DNA from: Clostridium ljungdahlii DSM 13528
Lineage (GTDB): Bacteria; Bacillota; Clostridia; Clostridiales; Clostridiaceae
Assembly: GCF_000143685.1 (NCBI RefSeq)
Contig: NC_014328.1
Coordinates: 4,278,001 to 4,342,000 of the forward strand
Reading direction: 5' to 3'
Length of the DNA stretch: 64,000 nucleotides
Below are positions 17,731-27,883 of the stretch, piece after piece. How positions within the stretch are numbered: position 1 is the first letter of the stretch; each line of letters opens with the position of its first letter. Made by a program: the position numbers and the translations under genes. The notes under the pieces were generated by a model. That model was not told where the DNA came from. It made no database searches and saw only the letters and a program-made list of their open reading frames with translations.

Positions 17731-17964
17731 ATGTCTTGTTTAAACACAATATCCCCTACACAGCTTGCAGTACTTAGTACTTTTATAGCTATTGTTATAA
17801 CTAAAGATAAAAGTGCAGATGAAATAAATGTTCTTGGAAACGTAATTGCATCAACTGGAGCTACTGTGCTTTCTATCGCAGCCCAGATGCAGTACCTCGA
17901 GTCAATTCAGAGTAAAAAAGATCAAATTCATGACTTAAAAAAGCAACTTAATGACCTAAAATAG
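17731..17964 (+). CDS. Small conserved clostridial protein of unknown function
   Basis: 77 aa. N-terminal MSCLNTISPTQLAVLSTFIAI hydrophobic stretch, then a second hydrophobic segment (ASTGATVLSIAAQMQ), and a charged coiled-coil-like tail (ESIQSKKDQIHDLKKQLNDLK). Proteins of this size and pattern are common in Clostridium and have no known function. ATG at 17731 is favoured over GTG at 17722, because GAGG lies 10 nt before the ATG. Confidence 0.6.
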   Translation: MSCLNTISPTQLAVLSTFIAIVITKDKSADEINVLGNVIASTGATVLSIAAQMQYLESIQSKKDQIHDLKKQLNDLK

Positions 17965-18020
17965 CTGCATCAAGACATAATTTCCTAGGTCAAATTATCT
18001 TAGTTAAAGTGCAGTTTAGC

Positions 18021-18065
18021 AATATACAGCTTGTACATAAAACATTTATGCATAAGCTGTATATT
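18021..18065. terminator. Bidirectional terminator
   Basis: Perfect 12-base stem with a 21-base loop between the converging small-protein gene and leuB. AT-rich flanks on both sides. Confidence 0.65.
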
Positions 18066-18103
18066 ATTAATTTTAGCATCTCAAATTCAATTCTAACTCG
18101 CCT

Positions 18104-19186
18104 TTACTTACTTAACAATTTAGCTATAACATCTCCCATTTCCCTAGTTCCAACAAGTTTCATTCCATCAGTCATCATATCTCTAGTTCTATAACCATTT
18201 TCAAGTGTCTCTGATACAGCTTTCTCAATAGCAGAAGCTTCTTCATTTAAATTAAATGAGTATCTAAGCATCATGGCAGAAGACATTATTACAGCTATAG
18301 GATTTGCCGTGTTTTTCCCAGCAATATCCTGCACGGAAGAATGTATTTGATTTGGCTCAAACATTCCCAAGCTTTTCTCCCCAAGGCTTGCAGCTGGCAA
18401 GGTTCCAATAGATCCAACTATTTGGCTAGCTTCGTCTGCTATAATATCCCCAAATGCATTTGATGCCAATACTACATCAAATGCACCAGGATTTTTTAAG
18501 ATTTTCATTGAGGCACTATCTACATATATCTGTTCTAACTCAACTTCAGGGTAATTTTTTGCTACTTCATTTACAGTATTTCTCCAAAGCATGGAACTTT
18601 CTAAAACATTAGCTTTATCAATACTAGTTACCTTTTTTCTTCTTTTAAGTGCAATTTCAAAAGCCTTTGAAGCTATTCTTCTAACTGTATTTTCACTATA
18701 GCACTCAACATCATAAGCTTCTTTTCCATCTTTGCCCTGCCTTACTCCTTTCTCACCAGAATACATTCCTCCAGTTAATTCTCTTATTATAATCATATCA
18801 ATACCATCTTTTACAAGTTCAGACTTTAAAGGGCAATCATTTTTTAATGATCTTTGCAGTACTGCAGGACGCAAGTTTGCATAAAGTCCTAATTCTTTTC
18901 TCAAAGTCAAAAGTGCTTTTTCTGGTTTTTTATTTAAAGGAAGATTGCTCCACTTATCTCCTCCTATTGCCCCAAGTAAAACTGCATCGCTTTTTTTACA
19001 AATATCTAAAGTTTCTTCTGGAAGGGGCTTATCATATTTATCAACAGCTGATCCTCCTGCATAAACTTTTGTGTATTTAAACTCATGTGAAAATATTTCT
19101 CCAACTTTATCTAATACTTTAACAGCTTGTTCAATAGCTTCAGGTCCAATTCCGTCTCCTGGTATTAGTGCTACATTGAATTTCAT
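18104..19186 (-). CDS. leuB: 3-Isopropylmalate dehydrogenase
   Basis: Leucine biosynthesis: oxidative decarboxylation of 3-isopropylmalate with NAD and Mg. 360 aa, of normal length. Contains VALIPGDGIGPEAIEQ, LLGAIGGDKWSNLP, LRKELGLYANLRPA, IIRELTGGMYSGEKG and MLRYSFNLNEEA. The other leucine genes are not nearby. The gene starts only 50 nt after kdpE with no terminator between, so it may be transcribed with the kdp operon. ATG at 19186 follows GGAGG; TTG at 19201 would precede the binding site. Confidence 0.93.
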   Translation of the reverse strand: MKFNVALIPGDGIGPEAIEQAVKVLDKVGEIFSHEFKYTKVYAGGSAVDKYDKPLPEETLDICKKSDAVLLGAIGGDKWSNLPLNKKPEKALLTLRKELGLYANLRPAVLQRSLKNDCPLKSELVKDGIDMIIIRELTGGMYSGEKGVRQGKDGKEAYDVECYSENTVRRIASKAFEIALKRRKKVTSIDKANVLESSMLWRNTVNEVAKNYPEVELEQIYVDSASMKILKNPGAFDVVLASNAFGDIIADEASQIVGSIGTLPAASLGEKSLGMFEPNQIHSSVQDIAGKNTANPIAVIMSSAMMLRYSFNLNEEASAIEKAVSETLENGYRTRDMMTDGMKLVGTREMGDVIAKLLSK

Positions 19187-19236
19187 CTCATTTTCCTCCA
19201 AATGTTTATTAAAAATTTATACATAATTCATTTATA

Positions 19237-19935
19237 CTACTCATCTGCAAGCCTGTAGCCTACTCCAACTTCTGTGTATATATACTCAGGCTGTGCAGGA
19301 TCTTTTTCTATCTTTCGTCTTAAATTTGCCATAAACACCCTTAATGATTTAGTTTCACTTCCCAAGGATGAACCCCATATTTCACGAATAATAAAATTAT
19401 GAGTCAGCACTTTTCCTGAATACTTACATAAAAGTGCCATTATTTTATATTCTATAGGAGTTAAATGTATCTCTTTACCTTCTACAGTTACACGTCTTTT
19501 ATCGAAATCTATAGATAGCCTTTTTACCTTAAAATTATTCAATATTTCATGTTGATCTTTGTTTACAATAAGATGCCTTAAAGACACACGAATTCTAGCA
19601 AGCAATTCACTTATACTAAAAGGTTTAGTTAAATAGTCATCTGCGCCCTTATCAAGTGCTTCAACTTTCTGTCTTTCATTTCCTCTTGCAGATACAACTA
19701 TAATGGGAATATTGGACCATCCTCTTACTTTTTCTATAACTTCAATTCCATCAATATCTGGAAGACCCAAATCTAATATTATAAGATCAGGATTGTGTGA
19801 CATTACAAGAGAAATGCCTTCATTTCCCTTATCTGTTTCAATATATTTATATCCCTGGGAAGATAAAGCTGCTGTAATAAAATTTCTTATTGGTCTGTCG
19901 TCTTCAATTACAAGAATATAAGGCTTACTATCCAT
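19237..19935 (-). CDS. kdpE: KdpE response regulator
   Basis: Turns on high-affinity potassium uptake when KdpD phosphorylates it. 232 aa: receiver domain (EDDRPIRNF, phospho-acceptor Asp in LIILDLGLPD, TKPFSISEL) and OmpR-type winged helix (about 130-232, HLTPIEYKIMALLCKYSGKVLTH). Follows kdpD by 12 nt. ATG at 19935 follows AGGAGG. A candidate target site upstream of both kdp and kimA is described at 27786 and 29883. Confidence 0.95.
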   Translation of the reverse strand: MDSKPYILVIEDDRPIRNFITAALSSQGYKYIETDKGNEGISLVMSHNPDLIILDLGLPDIDGIEVIEKVRGWSNIPIIVVSARGNERQKVEALDKGADDYLTKPFSISELLARIRVSLRHLIVNKDQHEILNNFKVKRLSIDFDKRRVTVEGKEIHLTPIEYKIMALLCKYSGKVLTHNFIIREIWGSSLGSETKSLRVFMANLRRKIEKDPAQPEYIYTEVGVGYRLADE

Positions 19936-19947
19936 CAATCTTCCTCC

Positions 19948-22683
19948 TTACATTAACTCATTACTAGTACTTTCCCCTTTAGGAATGTTAAACCTAAAAA
20001 TAGCCCCTCCTTCTTTTTTGTTTTCAGCTTCAATTGTACCACAATGGGCCTCGACTATGGACTTACAAATGGTAAGTCCAAGTCCCACACCACGTCTTGA
20101 ATCTGCTATACTGCTGCCATTGGTAAAAAATCTATCAAATATATGTGGCAATATTTTATCTGATATTCCTATTCCATCATCTATGACTTCAAAAAATACA
20201 TCGTCTACACTTTCATAAACTTTTATTTGTATAAACGATTGTTTTTTAGAAAATTTTGCAGCATTCTGAATTAAATTTATAAGTACTTGCTCAATTAAAT
20301 TTCCATCCATAGGAACCATTATAAGTTTCTTTGGAACTTCTACCTTTATTTTATGGTCTTTAAAATATTTAGAACTTCTTTGAACTGCCTCTGATACTAC
20401 TTCCTCCACCAATTCTAGGTTTTTATTGATTTTCATATTCCCCTCATCAAATTTAGTCATACTAAGAAGATTCTCTACAAGGCTTATAAGCCATTCTGTA
20501 TCGTCATAAATCCCATTCAGCAAGTCTTCCTTAGTCTTTTCTGGTATAAATTTACCATTTTCTATAATAGTACTTACTGCTCCCTTAATTCCTGCAAGTG
20601 GACTTCTTAAATCATGAGAAATGGATCTTAAAAGATTGCTTCTAAGTCTTTCACGTTCAATCTCCACCTTAGATTTCTCCTGCTGTCCTACAAGTATTTC
20701 TCTGTCAAGTGCAATAGCCATTTGGCCCGTTACAGTTTCTACAATAAATTTCTGATCATGGCTTAAAAAGTCTTTTTCACAGGAAACTCCAATAACTCCT
20801 AATATCTTATTTTGCACTTTTACTGGAATATAGTATCCCCTTGCCCCATAAAATGTATCTGTACCAGAACCAGCTTCCCTTCCTTTCAAAAAACTCCAGT
20901 AAGCCACAGCAGCCTCATCTTTATTTAAAATTAAGTCGTCCTTTTTTAATTCATCCAAATAATATACAAAAGGAGTTGAAAGTTTGTTATCTATAGACAG
21001 GTAACATACCACAGTTCTGTCCACAAGTCTTGATAGATATTTTATAGCTATGGAAACTACATCAGAATTTCCAACTGCACTTAAAAGTTTACTTGTGACC
21101 CTATACAATGTCTGTGTTCTTTTTTCCCTAGTATAGGACTCATCCGCATCCTGCTGAATCTTATTTGTCAAATTTCCTATTACAAATGCCTCAATAAGTA
21201 TCATTATAAATGTAATCAAATAATTTTTATCATAAAAATGAAAAGACCTCTTGGGCGGAACAAATAAATAATTAAATATAGATACACCCACTAAGGAAGA
21301 TATTATACCCATTAAGTAACCCGTAGTCTGCATGTATACAATTATAACACCTAAAATAAAAATCATAATAACATTGGCTTCTGAAAAACCCACATAGTCA
21401 AAAATTATAGCAGCACAAGTTACTATTGATAAAATTAAAGCAGCTTTAATAGCTTCCTTTAAGGATAAATTAAATTCTTTACTAAATTTCTTAGTAATCT
21501 TGTTACTTTTCCTATCATATAGTGAATTTGGTATTACATAAACGTCAATATAAGAATTGGAATCCATAAGTTTATCTACTACATCTTTTGCATAAAAGTG
21601 AAATACTTTACTTGTTTTTTTATTGTTCTTACCTATTATTATTTTAGTTATATTTCTAAATTTTGCATATTGTATAACCTGATCTGCTATGTCATCCCCA
21701 TATATTGTAACTACTTCTCCACCTAATTGCTCTCCTAAATTAAAATATGAATTAAGTCTTTTTCTATCTTCTTTACTTAATTTCTGAGATTTAGTAGTTT
21801 CTACATATACTACTATCCATTTTGAATGATAAACTTCTGCCATTCTCGCAGCTGTTCGTATAACCCGAAGAGATGAAGGTGATGAACTTATACATGCAAG
21901 TATTTGATCGGAAGCAGGTACTACAGTAATCTGACCTTTTGAAAGCCTTGCAGTTTCAATTTCATAGTTTACCCTGTCAGCCGTTTTCCTAAGGGCAATT
22001 TCCCTTAAAGCATATAAATTGCTTTTAGTAAAGAAATTATGAAAGGCACTCTTTACTTGATCTCTCGCATATACTTTACCATCGCTAAACCGCTTTAAAA
22101 GTTCATCTGGTTCTATATCTATAATTTCAACTTTATCTGCATTATCAAATACTTTATCTGGAATAGTTTCTCTTACGGAAATATGAGTTATACTTTCAAC
22201 TACATCATTTAAACTTTCAATGTGCTGAACATTTAACGTGGTATATACATCAATTCCAGCTTCAAGAAGCTCCTCTATATCCTGCCATCTTTTTCTATGT
22301 CTTTTTCCCTTGGCATTGGTGTGGGCAAGTTCATCTACAAGTATTATCTCAGGCTTTCTTAAAAGAGCTGCATCCAAATCAAATTCTTTTAAAATTACCC
22401 CCCTGTAGTCGATAACTTTAGTATTTATACTCTCAATCCCTTTAGTCAAATCCATAGTTTCTAATCTTTCATGGGATTCAATATAACCTATCACTATATC
22501 TTTTCCCAAGTTTTTAATGTCATGTGCTTCTCTAAGCATGGAATAGGTTTTTCCAACTCCTGCAGCATATCCAAAAAATATTTTTAGTTTTCCCCGTTCA
22601 CTTTCACTATCTTCTTTTTCCACTTTGTTTAAAATACGATATGGATCAGGTCTTTCATTATAATCTATAATAATCACCTCCAT
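19948..22683 (-). CDS. kdpD: KdpD sensor histidine kinase
   Basis: Full-length potassium/turgor sensor, 911 aa. N-terminal KdpD domain with Walker A (GYAAGVGKT, 38-46) and VDELAHTN, then a USP-like domain (about 250-370). Four membrane helices follow (about 410-520), then a GAF domain (about 540-670), HisKA with His690 in SISHDLRSPL, and an HATPase domain (NAAKFSK, DDGIGI, GVGLGL). Complete, with no visible defect. The first ATG is itself part of a GGAGG, so initiation could be a few codons later. Confidence 0.95.
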   Translation of the reverse strand: MEVIIIDYNERPDPYRILNKVEKEDSESERGKLKIFFGYAAGVGKTYSMLREAHDIKNLGKDIVIGYIESHERLETMDLTKGIESINTKVIDYRGVILKEFDLDAALLRKPEIILVDELAHTNAKGKRHRKRWQDIEELLEAGIDVYTTLNVQHIESLNDVVESITHISVRETIPDKVFDNADKVEIIDIEPDELLKRFSDGKVYARDQVKSAFHNFFTKSNLYALREIALRKTADRVNYEIETARLSKGQITVVPASDQILACISSSPSSLRVIRTAARMAEVYHSKWIVVYVETTKSQKLSKEDRKRLNSYFNLGEQLGGEVVTIYGDDIADQVIQYAKFRNITKIIIGKNNKKTSKVFHFYAKDVVDKLMDSNSYIDVYVIPNSLYDRKSNKITKKFSKEFNLSLKEAIKAALILSIVTCAAIIFDYVGFSEANVIMIFILGVIIVYMQTTGYLMGIISSLVGVSIFNYLFVPPKRSFHFYDKNYLITFIMILIEAFVIGNLTNKIQQDADESYTREKRTQTLYRVTSKLLSAVGNSDVVSIAIKYLSRLVDRTVVCYLSIDNKLSTPFVYYLDELKKDDLILNKDEAAVAYWSFLKGREAGSGTDTFYGARGYYIPVKVQNKILGVIGVSCEKDFLSHDQKFIVETVTGQMAIALDREILVGQQEKSKVEIERERLRSNLLRSISHDLRSPLAGIKGAVSTIIENGKFIPEKTKEDLLNGIYDDTEWLISLVENLLSMTKFDEGNMKINKNLELVEEVVSEAVQRSSKYFKDHKIKVEVPKKLIMVPMDGNLIEQVLINLIQNAAKFSKKQSFIQIKVYESVDDVFFEVIDDGIGISDKILPHIFDRFFTNGSSIADSRRGVGLGLTICKSIVEAHCGTIEAENKKEGGAIFRFNIPKGESTSNELM

Positions 22684-22711
22684 ATAGAACTTATATCACA
22701 TATTTATTTTC

Positions 22712-23065
22712 TCATTTTTCTAGATAAAATGTAACATGTTTTTCATAAAATTTATTGAATTCAATTCTATCCCCCTTAATTTTTCCTTCAATATATTCTT
22801 TTGGATAGGAAACCGTCTCGCCTTTCTTTAACATTAATTTCATATTGTTATTTTCTATGCTATACTTGCCTTTAGTATAAACAGCTTCTCTGTATAAATT
22901 ATTTATTATTGTATAATTATTATTTTTATCAAGTATTAAAATTGTATTATTCTGGGGACACTGATATTTACCTATATAGGGATATTTATTATTATCTTTC
23001 TTTACAAAAACCACTATAAATACAACAATAATTATACATAATATTATAACACCCATCTTTTTCAT
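22712..23065 (-). CDS. Unknown membrane-anchored protein in the kdp operon
   Basis: 117 aa: an N-terminal membrane helix (GVIILCIIIVVFIVVFV) and a small, probably beta-rich outer domain with repeated Tyr, Asn and Lys (NNTILILDKNNNYTIINN, KGKYSIENNNMKLMLKKG). It looks like the small beta-sheet lipocalin-like domains of Firmicute surface proteins. It sits between kdpC and kdpD with short gaps, so it is co-transcribed and may modulate sensing or the pump. The kdp operon of C. acetobutylicum is also reported to hold extra small genes (kdpX, Y, Z), but I cannot claim homology. Confidence 0.65.
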   Translation of the reverse strand: MKKMGVIILCIIIVVFIVVFVKKDNNKYPYIGKYQCPQNNTILILDKNNNYTIINNLYREAVYTKGKYSIENNNMKLMLKKGETVSYPKEYIEGKIKGDRIEFNKFYEKHVTFYLEK

Positions 23066-23100
23066 GATACTATCACCTACTTCTCCAATTAAAATAAAAC

Positions 23101-23724
23101 TTATTTATTTAAAATCGAGGCTATTTCAAGATTAACTTTTAGTACATTTACTCTAGGCTCGCCTAAAATTCCAAAAGTTTTATCTTCTGTATATTTACGG
23201 ACTATCTTACGAATATTTTCTTCACTTATTCCTGTTGCTTTAGATACATCAGGTATCTGTACCTCTGCAGCTTTAGGACTTATATCCGGATCAAGGCCAG
23301 ATCCAGAACTTGTAAGAAGATCTGTAGGTACATCTTCTTTCTTTACCCCTGGATGGGTTTTTAAGAAACCATCTAAATCCTTTTTAACCCTATCCTGCAG
23401 CATCTTATTTGATGGTGCCAAATTTTGAGATCCAGATGATACACCAGTGTAAACTACTTTTCCACTCTTATCTGGCTTCAAATCTTCCTTTGTATAAGTG
23501 TTATAGTTCACAGCCGAAACCCTTCCTCTAAAAAACCTTGGATCTGTAAAATTCTGTCCTATTAGTTCAGAACCTACCTCTTTGCCATTTACCGTTATAA
23601 TACTTCCATTTGCCTGTTTATGAAAAAATACCTGACCTACACCTGTTATAAAAAGCGGATATATAATACCGCAAATTATCATAAAAACAATAGTTAATCG
23701 AATAGATTTTTGGAGCATTTTCAT
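23101..23724 (-). CDS. kdpC: KdpC, potassium-transporting ATPase subunit
   Basis: Single-span periplasm-facing subunit of the KdpFABC potassium pump, 207 aa. One N-terminal membrane helix ([23 protein letters not shown]). Family motifs include [43 protein letters not shown], and a C-terminal [17 protein letters not shown] at 23724 lies 7 nt after GGAAGG; an earlier TTG would precede the binding site. Six nt after it the kdpB reading frame ends, as in other kdp operons. Confidence 0.95.
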   Translation of the reverse strand: MKMLQKSIRLTIVFMIICGIIYPLFITGVGQVFFHKQANGSIITVNGKEVGSELIGQNFTDPRFFRGRVSAVNYNTYTKEDLKPDKSGKVVYTGVSSGSQNLAPSNKMLQDRVKKDLDGFLKTHPGVKKEDVPTDLLTSSGSGLDPDISPKAAEVQIPDVSKATGISEENIRKIVRKYTEDKTFGILGEPRVNVLKVNLEIASILNK

Positions 23725-23750
23725 ATTAAAACCTTCCTTTCTCAAAATAC

Positions 23751-25814
23751 CTAACCTAAATTAAGAATTCTAACTAATGGAGTTATTAGTAAATCTATAA
23801 TTTTTATTCCTATAAATGGAGTAATAATTCCTCCAAATCCAAAAACAAGCATATTCCTCAAAAGCATTGTCTCTGATCTCATAGGTCTATATTTTACGCC
23901 TCTCATAGCAATAGGTATTAAAAGAGGTATTATTATGGCATTGAATATTAACGCAGATAGTATAGCACTATAAGGTGTTGCCAATTTCATAACATTCATC
24001 ACCTGCATTCTAGGTATAGCTACTGCAAACATAGCAGGTATTACAGCAAAATATTTAGCTACATCATTAGCTATGCTAAAAGTAGTAAGTGCTCCTCTTG
24101 TTATTAAAAGCTGCTTTCCTATTTCAACTACTTCTAGTATCTTGGTTGGATCTGAATCTAAGTCCACCATGTTGGCAGCCTCTTTAGCTGAAGTGGTACC
24201 ACTATTCATAGCAAGTCCCACATCTGCCTGCGCTAGTGCCGGAGCATCATTTGTTCCATCTCCTGTCATTGCTACAATTTTACCTTCTGATTGTTCTTTT
24301 TTTATAGCTTCTATTTTATCCTCTGGCTTGCATTCAGCAATAAAACTATCCACTCCTGCCTCTTTAGCAATAGTTGCTGCCGTAAGTGGGTTGTCTCCGG
24401 TACACATTATAGTTTTGATTCCAATTTCACGAAGCCTTTGAAATCTTTCCACAAGACCTGGCTTTACGGTATCTTTAAGATATATAACTCCATAAATTTT
24501 ATTATCCACACATACTACAAGTGGTGTTCCTCCCAAGCTTGCTACTTTGTTTACAATATCATCTAGTCCATATGGAATAGCTCCTTTTAATTTCCCCACT
24601 CTATCTTTTATAGCATCATAGGCCCCTTTTCTTATAGAAGTACCATCCTTTAAATTAACCCCACTCATTCTAGTCTGTGCTGTAAATTCTTCAAATTCCA
24701 TGTCCTCATATTTGGATTTTTCCACTTTTGAACCCAATTTATATCCAAGTTCTACTGTGGATTTGCCCTCTGGCGTATCATCCTTTAAAGAACATAAAAC
24801 AGCATAATCTATAAGCTCTTCTTTAGATACATGTTCTACAGGAATAAAATCTGAAGCTAGCCTGTTTCCAAAAGTTATGGTACCAGTCTTGTCAAGTATC
24901 ATGGTATCCACATCTCCACAGGATTCTACTGCTTTTCCAGACATAGCTATAACATTAAATCTTGTAACTCTATCCATTCCAGCTATACCTATTGCAGATA
25001 AAAGTCCTCCTATTGTTGTTGGTATAAGGCAAACTAAAAGAGCTATAAGAGTAGATATTGAAAGCTTTACCCCTGTATAAGAAGCCATAGGATAAAGTGC
25101 TGCAAGTACTATAAGAAAAATAAGTGTTAAACTTACAAGCACAGTATTAAGAGCAATTTCATTAGGTGTTTTCTGCCTTGAAGCCCCTTCTACCAGACTT
25201 ATCATTTTATCTAAAAAAGATTCTCCTGGAGTTGCTGTTATTTTTACTTTCAACCAATCACTTACAACTTTAGTTCCTCCTGTAACTGAAGCAAAATCCC
25301 CTCCTGATTCTTTTACAACAGGTGCTGATTCACCAGTTATTGCAGATTCATCTACAGATGCTATACCGCAAACAACTTCTCCATCATTTGGAATTATATC
25401 TCCATTTTCCACTAAAACTATGTCACCTTTTTTTAATTCACTTGCATTTATAACAGTTATATTGCCATTTAAATCAAGTAATTTTGCAGAAGTATCCTTA
25501 CGGGTTTTCTTAAGCGTTTCTGCTTGAGCTTTTCCTCTTCCTTCAGCTATTGCTTCTGCAAAGTTTGCAAACAATATTGTTATAAATAAAATTAGAGCTA
25601 CTATAAAATCATAACTTCTTAAATTACTTCCTTTGTCCCCAAATATATTAGGGAAAATTGTGCTAAGCAAAGATATAAAGAATCCAATTTCAACTACAAA
25701 CATAACAGGATTTTTAATCATATATTTAGGATTTAATTTTTTTAGAGCTTCTACAATTGCATCTTTCATTATGCTCTTTGTAATAAACTTAGATTTTTTA
25801 ATTTTATTTTTCAT
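23751..25814 (-). CDS. kdpB: KdpB, P-type ATPase subunit
   Basis: Catalytic subunit of the potassium pump, 687 aa. Carries the TGES actuator motif ([11 protein letters not shown]), the phosphorylated aspartate in [18 protein letters not shown] nucleotide-binding region, and [24 protein letters not shown] (read in parts). About seven membrane helices. Full length. The ATG at 25814 is preferred over GTG at 25820. Confidence 0.97.
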   Translation of the reverse strand: MKNKIKKSKFITKSIMKDAIVEALKKLNPKYMIKNPVMFVVEIGFFISLLSTIFPNIFGDKGSNLRSYDFIVALILFITILFANFAEAIAEGRGKAQAETLKKTRKDTSAKLLDLNGNITVINASELKKGDIVLVENGDIIPNDGEVVCGIASVDESAITGESAPVVKESGGDFASVTGGTKVVSDWLKVKITATPGESFLDKMISLVEGASRQKTPNEIALNTVLVSLTLIFLIVLAALYPMASYTGVKLSISTLIALLVCLIPTTIGGLLSAIGIAGMDRVTRFNVIAMSGKAVESCGDVDTMILDKTGTITFGNRLASDFIPVEHVSKEELIDYAVLCSLKDDTPEGKSTVELGYKLGSKVEKSKYEDMEFEEFTAQTRMSGVNLKDGTSIRKGAYDAIKDRVGKLKGAIPYGLDDIVNKVASLGGTPLVVCVDNKIYGVIYLKDTVKPGLVERFQRLREIGIKTIMCTGDNPLTAATIAKEAGVDSFIAECKPEDKIEAIKKEQSEGKIVAMTGDGTNDAPALAQADVGLAMNSGTTSAKEAANMVDLDSDPTKILEVVEIGKQLLITRGALTTFSIANDVAKYFAVIPAMFAVAIPRMQVMNVMKLATPYSAILSALIFNAIIIPLLIPIAMRGVKYRPMRSETMLLRNMLVFGFGGIITPFIGIKIIDLLITPLVRILNLG

Positions 25815-25838
25815 AATCACACCATCCCCTTTTTATAT

Positions 25839-27512
25839 TCATAATGTAAGCTGTTCTGCAATAGGTCCAAGAGACAATGCTGGAAAAAACGTAAGTGCGC
25901 CAATTATCAAGACAATAAATACTAAAGTTATAGTAAATACCCCATTGTCTGTTTTAAATGTGCCTGCAGTTACAGGTATTGCCTTCTTTGAAGCTAAAGA
26001 TGTTGATACAGCAAGCAGTATTATCATAGACAAATATCTTCCGAAAAACATTACTATGCCTGCAGTTGTATTCCAAAACATGGTGTTATCTGAAAGTCCT
26101 TCAAATCCAGATCCATTGTTTGCAGCTGAACTTGAAAATTGATATAATATCTGTGTAAGTCCATGAAATCCTGGATTTGATATGCCTGCAATTCCCTGAG
26201 GTACAACAAGTGCTAAAGCTGAAACCATTAATATCAAAAATGGATGTATAATAATAGCAAGTGCTATTAATTTAATTTCTTTTCCCTCAATTTTTTTTGA
26301 AAGAAATTCAGGAGTTCTTCCTACCATAAGTCCACACAGAAAAACAGTAAGTATCGCATACATGATCATATTCATAAACCCTACACCTTTTCCACCAAAT
26401 ATTACATTGAGCATCATGTTTACAAGTGCCACAAGTCCACCTATAGGTGTCAGTGAATCATGCATGTTATTAACAGCACCACAGGATGTAGCCGTAGTAG
26501 CTGTAGTAAAAAGTGCAGACATAGGTATTCCAAATCTAACTTCCTTGCCTTCCATATTACCCATAATTTGATTAAGCCCTAAATGTCCAAGTATAGGATT
26601 ACCTGCTTTTTCAGCTGCATAACATATTACAACGCCAATTATAAATAACACACTCATAGCTGAGAATATACATATAGCCTGTTTTTTCTTTTTAATCATA
26701 TGTCCAAAACATACCACAGTTGCTCCTGCAAAAAGAAGAAATGAAATTATCTCAAAAGCATTTGTAAGTGGTGTTGGATTTTCAAATGGATGAGCTGAAT
26801 TAGCCCCAAAGAATCCTCCTCCATTGGTTCCAAATAGTTTTACTGATTCTAAGCTTGCTACAGGCCCCATTGGAATGTCCTGGAGCTTTCCCTCTATAGT
26901 AGTAATTGTTTTATTAGCTGATAATGTCTGTGGGACACCCTGTTGAATATAAAATATAGATATTACAATACACACAGGAAGAAGTATTCTTGTTATAATC
27001 CTTACATAATCTACATAAAAATTTCCAAGTGTTTTTTTCTTTCCTGCAAGTCCCCTCATAAATGCCAGTGCTATAGAAAGCCCTGTTGATGCTGCAAGAA
27101 ACATAAAAAATGTAATTACTATCATCTGGCTAAAGTAAGAAAGCCCTGATTCACCGCTGTAACCTTGAAGATTAGTATTTGTTAAAAAACTTATTACAGT
27201 GTTAAATGTAAGTCCTTGCTCCATGCCCCCTATATGGTTAGGATTGAAAACAGGCATAAACTGTATTCTCAAAATTATATATGCTAAAATAGCTGGAACA
27301 AGATTACATAAAAGTAAAGCTCCAATGTATTGTTTCCATGTCATTTCTTCCTTTGTTATTCCTGAAATTTTATAAATAAAATTATCAACTTTATCAAGTA
27401 CAGGATCTAAAAATGTTTTTTCATGTTCTGCAACTTTATAAATGTATTTACCTGTTGGAATACAGAGTAGAACAAAAATAACAAGTATAATTCCAATTTG
27501 CAATATTTCCAT
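25839..27512 (-). CDS. kdpA: KdpA, potassium channel-like subunit
   Basis: Potassium-translocating subunit related to ion channels, 557 aa with about ten helices. Selectivity-filter-like loops are visible: NTNLQGYSGESGLS, GTNGGGFFGANSAHPFENP, TATTATSCGAVNNMHDS and SSSAANNGSGFEGL. ATG at 27512 follows GGAGG. Lies directly after the small kdpF-like gene and before kdpB. Confidence 0.97.
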   Translation of the reverse strand: MEILQIGIILVIFVLLCIPTGKYIYKVAEHEKTFLDPVLDKVDNFIYKISGITKEEMTWKQYIGALLLCNLVPAILAYIILRIQFMPVFNPNHIGGMEQGLTFNTVISFLTNTNLQGYSGESGLSYFSQMIVITFFMFLAASTGLSIALAFMRGLAGKKKTLGNFYVDYVRIITRILLPVCIVISIFYIQQGVPQTLSANKTITTIEGKLQDIPMGPVASLESVKLFGTNGGGFFGANSAHPFENPTPLTNAFEIISFLLFAGATVVCFGHMIKKKKQAICIFSAMSVLFIIGVVICYAAEKAGNPILGHLGLNQIMGNMEGKEVRFGIPMSALFTTATTATSCGAVNNMHDSLTPIGGLVALVNMMLNVIFGGKGVGFMNMIMYAILTVFLCGLMVGRTPEFLSKKIEGKEIKLIALAIIIHPFLILMVSALALVVPQGIAGISNPGFHGLTQILYQFSSSAANNGSGFEGLSDNTMFWNTTAGIVMFFGRYLSMIILLAVSTSLASKKAIPVTAGTFKTDNGVFTITLVFIVLIIGALTFFPALSLGPIAEQLTL

Positions 27513-27536
27513 ATTATTAACCTCCACATCCTATAG

Positions 27537-27620
27537 TTAAAACTTCTCTGGATTAAATAATGCATAGCACAGATATCCAAACAATAAAATAATCACAATT
27601 ACTAAAAAGATCATAAACAT
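27537..27620 (-). CDS. kdpF: KdpF-like membrane peptide
   Basis: A 27-aa peptide, one membrane helix followed by a short tail ending ALFNPEKF. The pattern FGYLCYALFNPEKF is that of KdpF, the stabilising peptide of the KdpFABC complex. ATG directly follows GGAGGA, and the stop lies 24 nt before the kdpA start. Too short for usual ORF callers. Confidence 0.85.
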   Translation of the reverse strand: MFMIFLVIVIILLFGYLCYALFNPEKF

Positions 27621-27629
27621 TCCTCCAAC

Positions 27630-27728
27630 TTATTGTTTTTTACTTATTTGATTTTCACACCACTTTGTAAAATATTTTAGTAGAAAAAACCCTAATAAAA
27701 TCAAAATTATAAATATAATATCCAGCAT
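27630..27728 (-). CDS. Second small membrane peptide at the head of the kdp operon
   Basis: 32 aa: MLDIIFIILILLGFFLLKYF then KWCENQISKKQ, one helix with a basic tail. The ribosome binding site GGAGGAGGG lies 7 nt before the ATG; a longer in-frame ATG start (MAKKYGGGIK...) is also possible. Clostridial kdp operons are known to start with two such genes (kdpZ, kdpY in C. acetobutylicum), and position and size fit. Confidence 0.7.
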   Translation of the reverse strand: MLDIIFIILILLGFFLLKYFTKWCENQISKKQ

Positions 27729-27785
27729 CTTTATCCCTCCTCCATATTTCTTAGCCATAATACTATCACCTAATGTATAAAATTA

Positions 27786-27830
27786 GAGTTAAGATAAACC
27801 CTACCTATGTAAAAATTCCATAAATGTTTT
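27786..27830 (-). promoter_or_regulatory. kdp promoter, candidate KdpE site
   Basis: A 45-base block that matches 33 of 45 positions, without gaps, with the block at 29883-29927 upstream of kimA. On the minus strand both hold TTTAT..GAAT.TTTA, a near-direct repeat like known KdpE sites, followed by ATCTTAACTC where the -10/start region should be. The block sits right after the kimA terminator. Confidence 0.65.
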
Positions 27831-27840
27831 ATTTCCAAAA

Positions 27841-27873
27841 AAAAAGAAATTCACAAAATGTGAATTTCTTTTT
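27841..27873. terminator. Terminator of kimA
   Basis: Perfect 15-base stem with a 3-base loop, followed on the minus strand by a run of T. Ends the kimA transcript just before the kdp promoter. Confidence 0.9.
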
Positions 27874-27883
27874 TTAACATTAT

